Assembly: GCA_026874595.1 (NCBI GenBank)
Contig: CM049319.1
Span: forward strand, 66,505,417-66,569,416
Direction of reading: 5' to 3'
Origin: Sipunculus nudus
Taxonomy: Eukaryota > Annelida > Sipuncula > Golfingiida > Sipunculidae
Length of the DNA stretch: 64,000 nucleotides
Below the pieces are notes generated by a model that did no database searches, had not been told where the DNA came from, and saw only the letters and a program-made list of their open reading frames with translations. The translations under genes and the position numbers were made by a program. Positions within the stretch are counted from its first letter, which is position 1, and every line of letters begins with the position of its first letter. This document shows positions 34,001 to 43,949 of the stretch, in pieces.

Positions 34001-35370
34001 GACAATTAAGCTGAGTATAATGTGGTAGCTGTCGTGAGTGCGACACTTAGGCTGAGTATAATGTGGTAGCCATCGTGAGTGCGACACTTAAGCTGAGTAT
34101 AATGTGGTAGCCATCGTGATAGCGACACTTAGGCTGAGTATAATGTGGTAGCCGTCGTGAGTGCGACACTTAGGCTGAGTATAATGTGGTAGCCGTCGTG
34201 AGCGGTTTCGCTTAGGCTGAGTATAATGTGGTAAGCATCGTGAGTGGTTTCACTTAGGCAGAGTATAATGTGGTAGCCGTCGTGAGTGGTTTCGCTTAGA
34301 CTGAGTAAAATGAGGTAGCCGTCGTGAGTGGTTTCGCTTAGGCTGAGTATAATGTGGTAACAGTCGTGAGTGGTTTTGCTTAGGCTGAGTATAATGTGGT
34401 AGTCATCGTGAGTGGTTTCGCTTAGGCAGAGTATAATGTGGAAGCTTAGGCTGAGTATAATGTGGTAACAGTCGTGAGTGCGACACTTAGGCTGAGTATA
34501 ATGTCTCAGCCGTTGTGAGCGCGACACTTAGGCTGAGTTGATGTGGTAGCCGTTGTGAGTGCAACACTTAGGCTGAGTATAATGTGGTAGCCGTCGTGAG
34601 TACGACACTTAGGCTGAGTATAATGTGGTAGCTGTCGTGAGTGCGACACTTAGGCTGAGTATAATGTGGTAGCTGCCGTGAGTGCGACACTTAGGCTGAG
34701 TATGATGTGATAGCCGTCGTGAGTGCGACATTTAGGCTGTGTATAATGTGGTAGCCCTCGTGAGTGGTTTCGCTTATGCTGAGTATAATGTGGTAGCCCT
34801 CGTGAGTGGTTTCGCTTTAGCTGAATATAAGGGGTAGCCCTCGTGAGTGGTTTTGCTTAGGCTGAGTATAATGTTGTAGCTGTCGTGAGTGGTTTCGCTT
34901 AGGCTGAGTATGATGTGGTAGCCCTCGTTAGTGGTTTCGCTTAGGCTGAGTATAATGTGGTAGCCGTCGAGAGTGCGACACTTAGGCTGAGTATAATATG
35001 GTGGCCTTCGTGAGTGCGACACTTAAGCTGAGTATAATGTGGTAGCCATCGTGAGTGTGACACTTACGCTGAGTATAATGTGGTAGCCATCGTGAGTGCG
35101 ACACTTATGCTGAGTATAATGTGGTAGCCGTCGTGAGTGCGACACTTAGGCTGAGTATAATGTGGTAGCCGTCGTGAGTGCGCCACTTAGGCTGAGTATA
35201 ATGTGGTAGCAGTCGTGAATGCGACACTTAGGCTGAGTATAATGTGGTAGATGTCGTGAGTGCGACACTTAGGCTGAGTATAATGTGGTAGCCGTCGTGA
35301 GTGCGACACTAAGGCTGAGTATAATGGGGTAGCCCTCATGAGTGCGACACTTAGGCTGAGTATAATGTGG
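24020..35370 (+). repeat. satellite higher-order duplication Y: two tandem copies of about 5.6-5.7 kb
   Basis: About 24020-29660 is repeated at about 29655-35370. The offset is 5633 bp until about 25.85 kb. It becomes 5961 bp after a 328-bp (8 x 41) gain in copy 2 near 31.5 kb. It then becomes 5709 bp after a 252-bp (6 x 42) loss in copy 2 near 34.25 kb. All indels are whole numbers of monomers, as expected for in-register unequal exchange. Confidence 0.85.
28168..28818 (-). repeat. run of 42-bp type-B monomers giving a 216-residue antisense open frame
   Basis: Consecutive type-B units keep one frame open on the minus strand. The result is a 14-residue repeat around S-E-T-T-H-D-G-Y-H-I-I-L-S-L. 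The shorter copies at 34129-34527 and 38156-38554 lack six units. I read this as satellite periodicity rather than a gene: no non-repetitive coding sequence flanks it, and the same units elsewhere are frame-broken. Confidence 0.8.
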
Positions 35371-38300
35371 TAGCCATCGTGAGTGCGACAATTAGGCTGA
35401 GTATAATGTGGTAGCTGTCGTGAGTGCGACACTTAGGCTGAGTATAATGTGGCAGCTGTCGTGAGTGCAACACTTGGCCTGAGTATAATGTGGTAGCCGT
35501 CGTGAGTGCGACACTTAGGCTGAGTATAATGTGGTAGCCGTCGTGAGTGCGACACTTAGGCTGAGTATAATGTGGTAGCCATCGTGAGTGCGACACTTAG
35601 GCTGAGTATAATGTGGTAGCCGTCGTGAGTGCGACACTTAGGCTGAGTATAATGTGGTAGCCGTCGTGAGTGCGACAATTAGGCTGAGTATAATGTGGTA
35701 GCTGTCGTGAGTGCGACACTTAGGCTGAGTATAATGTGGTAGCCATCGTGAGTGCGACACTTAAGCTGAGTATAATGTGGTAGCCATCGTGATAGCGACA
35801 CTTAGGCTGAGTATAATGTGGTAGCCGTCGTGAGTGCGACACTTAGGCTGAGTATAATGTGGTAGCCGTCGTGAGCGGTTTCGCTTAGGCTGAGTATAAT
35901 GTGGTAGGCATCGTGAGTGGTTTCGCTTAGGCAGGGTATGATGCGGTAGCCGTCGTGAGTGGTTTCACTTAGGCAGAGTATAATGTGGTAGCCGTCGTGA
36001 GTGGTTTCACTTAGGCAGAGTATAATGTGGTAGCCGTCGTGAGTGGTTTCACTTAGGCAGAGTATAATGTGGTAGCCGTCGTGAGCGGTTTCGCTTAGGC
36101 TGAGTATAATGTGGTAGGCATCGTGAGTGGTTTCGCTTAGGCAGAGTATAATGTGGTAGCCCTCATGAGTGGTTTCACTTAGGCAGAGTATAATGTGGTA
36201 GCCGTCGTGAGTGGTTTCGCTTAAACTGAGTAAAATGAGGTAGCCGTCGTGAGTGGTTTCGCTTAGGCTGAGTATAATGTGGTAACAGTCGTGAGTGGTT
36301 TTGCTTAGGCTGAGTATAATGTGGTAGCCCTCGTGAGTGGTTTTGCTTAGGCTGAGTATAATGTGGTAGCCCTCGTGAGTGGTTTCGCTTAAGCTGAGTA
36401 TAAGGGGTAGCCCTCGTGAGTGGTTTCGCTTAGGCTGAGTATAATGTGGTAGCTGTCGTGAGTGGTTTCACTTAGGCTGAGTATAATGTAGTAGCTGCCG
36501 TGAGTGGTTTCGCTTAGGCTGAGTATAATGTAGTAGCAGTCGAGAGTGCGACGCTTAGACTGAGTATAATATGGTGGCCTTCGTGAGTGCGACATTTAAG
36601 CTGAGTATAATGTGGTAGCCATCGTGAGTGTGACACTTAGGCTGAGTATAATGTGGTAGCCATTTCGAGTGTGACACTTAGGCTGAGTATAATGTGGTAG
36701 CCGTCATGAGTGCGACACTTAGGCTGAGTATAATGTGGTAGCCGTCGTGAGTCGGACACTTAGGCTGAGTATAATGGGGTAGCCGTCGTGAGTGCGACAC
36801 TTAGGCTGAGTATAATGTGGTAGCCGTCGTGAGTGCGACACTTAGGCTGAGTATAATGTGGTAACAGTCGTAAGTGGTTTTGCTTAGGCTGAGTATAATG
36901 TGGTATTCATCGTGAGTAGTTTCGCTTAGGCAGAGTATAATGTGGAAGCCGTCGTGAGTGCGACACTCAGGCTGAGTATAATGTCTTAGCCATTGTGAGC
37001 GCGACACTTAGGCTGAGTTGATGTGGTAGCCGTCATGAGTGCAACACTAAGGCTGAGTATAATGTGGTAGCCGTCATGAGTATGACACTTAGGCTGAGTA
37101 TAATGAGGTTGCCGTCGTGAGTGCGACACTTAGGCTGAGTATAATGTGGTAGCCGTCGTGAGTGCGACACTTAGGCTGGGTATAATGTGGTAGCGGTCGA
37201 GAGTGCGACACTTAGGTTGAGTATAATGTGGTAGATGTCGTGAGTGCGACACTTAGGCTGAGTATAATGTGGTAGCCGTCGTGAGTGTGACACTAAGGCT
37301 GAGTATAATGTGGTAGCCCTCATGTGTGCGACACTTAGGCTGAGTATAATGTGGTAGCCTTCGTGATTGGGACACTTAGGCTGAGTATAATGTGGTAGCC
37401 GTCGTGAGTGGTTTCGCTTAGGCTGAGTTTAATGTGGTAACAGTCGTAAGTGGTTTTGCTTAGGCTGAGTATAATGTGGTATTCATTGTGAGTAGTTTCG
37501 CTTCGGCAGAGTATAATGTGGAAGCCGTCGTGAGTGCGACACTTAGGCTGAGTATAATGTCTTAGCCATTGTGAGCGCGACACTTAGGCTGAGTTGATGT
37601 GGTAGCCGTCATGAGTGCAACACTTAGGCTGAGTATAATGTGGTAGCCGTCATGAGTATGACACTTAGGCTGAGTATAATGTGGTAGCCGTCGTGAGTGC
37701 GACACTTAGGCTGAGTATAATGTGGTAGCCGTCTTGAGTGCGACACTTAGGCTGGGTATAATGTGGAAGCGGTCTAAGTGCGACACTTAGGTTGAGTATA
37801 ATGTGGTAGCCGTCATGAGTGCAACACTTAGGCTGAGTATAATGTGGTAGCTGTAGTGAGTGCAACACTTAGGCTGAGTATAATGTGGTAGGCATCGTGA
37901 TTGGGACACTTAGGCTGAGTATAATGTGGTAGCCGTCGTGAGTGCGACACTTAGGCTGAGTATAATGTGGTAGCTGTTGTGAGTGTGACACTTAGGCTGA
38001 GTATAATGTGGTAGCCGTCGTGAGTGTGACAATTAAGCTGAGTATAATGTGGTAGCTGTCGTGAGTGCGACACTTAGGCTGAGTATAATGTGGTAGCCAT
38101 CGTGAGTGCGACACTTAAGCTGAGTATAATGTGGTAGCCATCGTGATAGCGACACTTAGGCTGAGTATAATGTGGTAGCCGTCGTGAGTGCGACACTTAG
38201 GCTGAGTATAATGTGGTAGCCGTCGTGAGCGGTTTCGCTTAGGCTGAGTATAATGTGGTAAGCATCGTGAGTGGTTTCACTTAGGCAGAGTATAATGTGG

Positions 38301-39606
38301 TAGCCGTCGTGAGTGGTTTCGCTTAGACTGAGTAAAATGAGGTAGCCGTCGTGAGTGGTTTCGCTTAGGCTGAGTATAATGTGGTAACAGTCGTGAGTGG
38401 TTTTGCTTAGGCTGAGTATAATGTGGTAGTCATCGTGAGTGGTTTCGCTTAGGCAGAGTATAATGTGGAAGCTTAGGCTGAGTATAATGTGGTAACAGTC
38501 GTGAGTGCGACACTTAGGCTGAGTATAATGTCTCAGCCGTTGTGAGCGCGACACTTAGGCTGAGTTGATGTGGTAGCCGTTGTGAGTGCAACACTTAGGC
38601 TGAGTATAATGTGGTAGCCGTCGTGAGTACGACACTTAGGCTGAGTATAATGTGGTAGCTGTCGTGAGTGCGACACTTAGGCTGAGTATAATGTGGTAGC
38701 TGCCGTGAGTGCGACACTTAGGCTGAGTATGATGTGATAGCCGTCGTGAGTGCGACATTTAGGCTGAGTATAATGTGGTAGCCCTCGTGAGTGGTTTCGC
38801 TTATGCTGAGTATAATGTGGTAGCCCTCGTGAGTGGTTTCGCTTTAGCTGAATATAAGGGGTAGCCCTCGTGAGTGGTTTTGCTTAGGCTGAGTATAATG
38901 TTGTAGCTGTCGTGAGTGGTTTCGCTTAGGCTGAGTATGATGTGGTAGCCCTCGTTAGTGGTTTCGCTTAGGCTGAGTATAATGTGGTAGCCGTCGAGAG
39001 TGCGACACTTAGGCTGAGTATAATATGGTGGCCTTCGTGAGTGCGACACTTAAGCTGAGTATAATGTGGTAGCCATCGTGAGTGTGACACTTACGCTGAG
39101 TATAATGTGGTAGCCATCGTGAGTGCGACACTTATGCTGAGTATAATGTGGTAGCCGTCGTGAGTGCGACACTTAGGCTGAGTATAATGTGGTAGCCGTC
39201 GTGAGTGCGCCACTTAGGCTGAGTATAATGTGGTAGCAGTCGTGAATGCGACACTTAGGCTGAGTATAATGTGGTAGATGTCGTGAGTGCGACACTTAGG
39301 CTGAGTATAATGTGGTAGCCGTCGTGAGTGCGACACTAAGGCTGAGTATAATGTGGTAGCCCTCATGAGTGCGACACTTAGGCTGAGTATAATGTGGTAG
39401 CCATCGTGAGTGCGACAATTAGGCTGAGTATAATGTGGTAGCTGTCGTGAGTGCGACACTTAGGCTGAGTATAATGTGGCAGCTGTCGTGAGTGCAACAC
39501 TTGGCCTGAGTATAATGTGGTAGCCGTCGTGAGTGCGACACTTAGGCTGAGTATAATGTGGTAGCCGTCGTGAGTGCGACACTTAGGCTGAGTATAATGT
39601 GGTAGC
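31553..39606 (+). repeat. satellite higher-order duplication X: two tandem copies of 4027 bp
   Basis: 31553-35579 and 35580-39606 are almost identical. By eye I noticed three single-base differences: near 34740, 35326 against 39353, and 33088 against 37115. This is the youngest duplication layer, because copy 1 includes the 328-bp gain and the 252-bp loss that distinguish the second Y copy from the first. Confidence 0.88.
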
Positions 39607-39818
39607 CATCGTGAGTGCGACACTTAGGCTGAGTATAATGTGGTAGCCGTCGTGAGTGCGACACTTAGGCTGAGTATAATGTGGTAGCCGTCGTGAGTGC
39701 GACACTTAGGCTGAGTATAGTGTGGTAGCCGTCGTGAGTGCGACACTTAGGCTGAGTATAATGTGGTAGCCGCCGTGAGTGCGACACTTAGGCTGAGTAT
39801 AATGTGGTAGCCGTCATG

Positions 39819-40340
39819 ATGTCAGGGTTCGATAAGGGAAATATTATATAATATGAAAGGATTGTACTCTGTGAACATTCTAAAGCTAAAGATTTTAGAT
39901 ACTGATTTACTAAATCTGACAACACACTAAAGGGAGATTTTTAGTGGCCATTAGACCAGTATTTTCTAAGTAGACGCCTGGGATAACCGCGTTAACCCAT
40001 TTTTGCACAGCGTCCAGCTGTTTGTCTGCTGTGGAATAAAATCACTCGTATTTCGGCAGTGGTTTGACTTATCCATCTGAAATGTTGCATGTAGTGTATA
40101 CATCTTAGATAGTTTCTCTTTCAAATAGCAGGTGTCGCCACCTACAATCACGTGGTTTACGTGGCAGAGATCCATGCTAATATGTAACACAACTCACTCT
40201 ATTTCCCCTTGCCACTCACTTCATCCGTCTTACTCTGATTTCTACAGATACACCTAGTCGCTTGTCGACTACCCCTATTCTAGTTTATCCTGAGTGTTTG
40301 TGCCTTGTAGAACGACATTAATCCTCTCATGTTGTTACTT
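39819..40340. other. unique sequence between the satellite and the dehydrogenase gene
   Basis: Array homology stops after GTAGCCGTCATGA. The following 500 bases show no repeat or exon that I can support. Confidence 0.45.
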
Positions 40341-40349
40341 TAAATACTA

Positions 40350-40530
40350 ATATACATACATACATACATACATACATACATACATACACACATAAATATA
40401 TACATAAATTCATGTACATACATGCATACATAAATTTATGTACATACATGCATACATACATACTATAAACATACATTCATACATCACCAATCATCAGTAT
40501 AATCGATTAATTTACATCCACTTTTCATAC
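40350..40530. repeat. (CATA)n microsatellite cluster
   Basis: TACATACA reiterations at 40350-40392 are followed by degenerate CATA/CATG units to about 40530. Confidence 0.9.
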
Positions 40531-40706
40531 ATACATACAAACCCAAAGAAAGATTTCCAAAATAAAACGTTTTACATTTTATCTACGTTTTTATTGTTTG
40601 TGTGTTGCTTCGAAAAGTATATACCAGTAAAATAAATGGATACTCTGTTAATATATATAAGCAATAAAATATTTAGAAGAATAAAAGTAAAATTAAAATA
40701 TATCTT

Positions 40707-40712
40707 TTTATT
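40707..40712 (-). terminator. polyadenylation signal AATAAA of the dehydrogenase gene
   Basis: AATAAA on the minus strand, about 90 bases after the TAG at 40803-40801, in a suitable position to end the transcript. Confidence 0.55.
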
Positions 40713-40800
40713 GTTCAGTGGTTCTCATAAAATGAATCCAGTGACTGTGAGAATAGACATATCGGAACCATAGCTTTACACTGATTGAACGGGCGTCAGT

Positions 40801-40921
40801 CTATATTTTTATTTCCTGTGCCCGTCTATAGGTTGCGCCCTCTGGCCCGACCTCCACCAACTTTCCAGCGTTCCCATCATTCTCTACGATTTCCATGGCA
40901 ACATCAACGATATTGGCAACT
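40801..40921 (-). CDS. HPGD: HPGD-like exon 7 (terminal)
   Basis: Encodes the end of Gln215 and residues 216-254, ending R-R-A-Q-E-I-K-I then TAG. The acceptor is ATATTGTAG|AGTT. The segment V-A-N-I-V-D-V-A-M-E-I-V-E followed by N-A-G-K matches the last helix and strand of the family. Confidence 0.87.
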
Positions 40922-41370
40922 CTACAATATCACAATTTGAAAAGGCGTACGTTAGCAATAGCAATAGTGGACCTTGGAGCTAATCCAGTCACAGTTAAAG
41001 TAATATCAGTATTCGTTAACATGACGACCTTCAACAGTGGAGACATTTTATATACACAGTTTAAGATTATGAACACCAAAGATGCATATAACTGTCACAA
41101 ATTTTATTAAATTCACATATGATTTTCTGTGAAAAAAAATGCACTGTTCATACTATTTTGTAGTTCATCTCTAAACTAATTGCTTCAATAGGATTTGTAT
41201 TAAAATATAACACTAACTGAATCGGCTTTTGGGTCTGCATGAAATCCTGCAGTTTCTGTTTGAGGCGACACCTGTCGACCGCTGTTGAAATCATTGCTGT
41301 CTTGGCGACTCCTGGGCAGATAACGTTGAGGCGCACACCATGGTTAGCAAAATGAGCTTCGTTCTGCGGA

Positions 41371-41431
<61 letters not shown>

Positions 41432-43876
41432 CACGATACTATTGAGGTGCCATTTTTTCATAACCTAGACAAGTACAACGGTACTATAAAACATAGGCTA
41501 GTCTAAAGGAATTTCATTGGGTGATTTTTTTTTCCATACAATATACTTTTAGTTCAGGTTAACAGAAATTATATCTTGAGTGTTCTCTAGGTTACAGAAT
41601 ATATTTTGTGGAAATTTTAAAACTGCTTAAAATTTTACTCAAGCGTTCCAGGGGAGAATAAATAAGGAACTAATTGTAAAGCGATCGAACGCCTTGGGGC
41701 CAGGGTTATCAAAGACAGGAGTATACGAATTTTAAGCTTGAAGTATTGGCGATTCATCTCGAGTTTGAATACAGCTTTTAGAGACAATATGAATATTTTG
41801 AATGAATAAAAAAATGTTTAAATGAAATGTAGGATATTTGCAGTCTCATAACAGAACCAATTATGTTGTGTTTAACCTTGACCTGCATAATCGATAAAAT
41901 TTAAATATTTATCCATAAGGGTAAAAAGAGGTTTTCAGTTTGTGACGAGCTGTGAATTTTAGAACAGTAAAAAATCCAGAATAACAAATGCGCATATAAA
42001 TTTACAACTGTACAGATAGGTTCAACTGCACATTGGAATATAAGCTGCTCAATTATACACTGAAATACTGACACCATGTTGTAAAAAGGTGAACTTGATA
42101 CGTACTGCCCATGCCGCTGTGTAGAAAGCGATGGCCGCCTTGGTTGCGGAATACGCCGGGAAAAAGGGCGCTGGAAACAATCCTGAAAGAGGAGAGTCAG
42201 TATTAAATTCTTGTTTAGCTTGACTAGTCGTCCCTTGTTGTGAGTCTGAAAAATTGGTTTTACAAGAGTAAGCGTCACCATAGCCCTGTCAGGGCTATTG
42301 ATTTTATGTTGGCTACTAAATGTGTAAAATAAAACGTGAATCCATTTACCGATAGAAGTGACTCCGTACCAGTCGGCCAGAGGGGCCATAAATTATTTAT
42401 ATAATATGCCGTGAGGTGGCAGTAGTTGTTCTTGGAGTTGCAACACAACGAGAGAAAGTTTGATATGGCTCTGACAGAATGGGGATTGAAGTCTTGGGGA
42501 TCTAATTTAACCTATACAAAAGAAACATGACTTAATTAGCACCTGCAGCAAATGTGGTAATTTAAAATATCTACTGATACTGAATGGGTGGTGGTAACAA
42601 TGCATGTTTTTTTTTAGATTTAGGTAATAATTTTAGTGATTTTATTCAGGATTTTAGTGTTTACGCAACATGCCCCCCCCCCCCCCCACGCAATGACGGG
42701 GAAAATTAACCCAGGATTCGATACGGGCGCGGGGAAACGACACGACAGTACTCCAGCGACAGCGTCCAGACCAGGATCTGTCTACAAATAGACGAGAAGG
42801 GGATTGTTATCGGCTAAATTAACGCTTTTTTAAAAAAATAACGCCCATAAGTGTAAATTATTGTAGGAAAGGTACTGGATTGATGTGCGCTGGCGCCATA
42901 TAAATCCGGCACAAAACAGACAGTAAATATAAAAAAAGTCTGAAAAAAAATGGGAGAATAAGGTTCATTAAGACACTTTTGGTTGGATAATGCAGATATT
43001 CTGAGAAAATATCTTAATTTTCTACGTAATATAGCGATGTAGTAGGAATTACAAACAATTTGGATAGGAAAGCAATGGACTATATGTCATGTATTGTGGT
43101 ACCTACCCAGAAGTGATGAGTGATTGATGATGACGCCGCCTCGTCCTCCTTTGTCCTTCCCCATCTTCTCCAGCGCCAGAGAGGTACCGGCCATCACTCC
43201 TTTCTGTATTAAAAATCAAAATAAAATAAGTCGTGAAATCATACAATATTTAATAATATATGTTTGACCTTGATGTAATTACCAAGGTCTTACATTAGCT
43301 AATTCCCCATTATCATTAAGTTGCTAGGGGTGGGGGAGGGGGGCTTCCATTGAAACGAACCTCTTCCAGTTAGGCACTGAAAGACTGTCAAGACCACTCG
43401 TCTCATCTGTCATACTTCAAAATAAACAAAATTTTGTGAATCCTATTTGGTCAGTGTGATCTGCCGCTCAGGATGACTTTGTTCACCAAACCCTCGTGTG
43501 GCGGAACTCACCAAATTTGTGTCAACAGCTGTTGGCCAGTTGTCCTCTTCTAGAATGCCGGCATTGTTAACAAGAATGTCAACATAACCGAAAGTCTGCC
43601 GCGCCTTCTCGAAAGCACCTGGTCAAATGGGAAAGACAAATCATAAATATCGTATAAAGAGAAGGCCATGTATGTTATGTTATTAATCCCCATGACGTCA
43701 TGCAGAGCTCTGCGTAGATTTGGTTATGTGGATGTATGCTATGACATGTGAAAAACAGAATAAAACCTTAACAATAAGGTGAGTTTATGATAAAAAAATG
43801 TTAATATCACGTAGATATTCAGTCAAAATTAGATAAGAACAAACTGTTTTATTAAATATTATAACTGCTAGTATTA

Positions 43877-43949
<73 letters not shown>

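Larger units (their letters stand above)
16250..39818 (+). repeat. 23.5-kb satellite array of 41/42-bp monomers
   Basis: About 570 monomers lie head to tail with no insertion of other sequence and no change of orientation. Type A is 41 bp (example 16292-16332). It contains GTGAGTGCGACACTTAGG, then CTGAGTATAATGTGG and TAGCCGTC. Type B is 42 bp (example 28615-28656), with GTGGTTTCGCT replacing GTGCGACACT. A sub-variant of B carries CACTTAGGCAGAG (example 28321-28362). The 5' quarter is mostly type A, and B runs become frequent after 18 kb. The array starts with a degenerate unit near 16250 and stops within a unit at about 39818. Many antisense frames are open because 42 is divisible by three and three 41-mers restore the frame. 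They lack splice context and start/stop conservation and are not genes. Confidence 0.98.

Noticed and set aside
16552-39623. Dozens of 60-216-residue open frames on the minus strand within the satellite
   Set aside because: They result from 41-bp units (frame restored every three units) and 42-bp units (frame kept). Sequences repeat identically with the array and lack any unique coding sequence.
16250-39818. CRISPR-like array
   Set aside because: There are no unique spacers. The whole unit repeats, and the context is a eukaryotic genome with introns.
16250-39818. CENP-B box in the monomer
   Set aside because: I found no TTCG....A..CGGG arrangement in A or B units, so a centromere role rests only on array form.
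41901-42389. 162-residue minus-strand frame
   Set aside because: It overlaps HPGD-like exon 5 in a different phase and runs through introns. The exon frame with Y-S-A-T-K is the real one.
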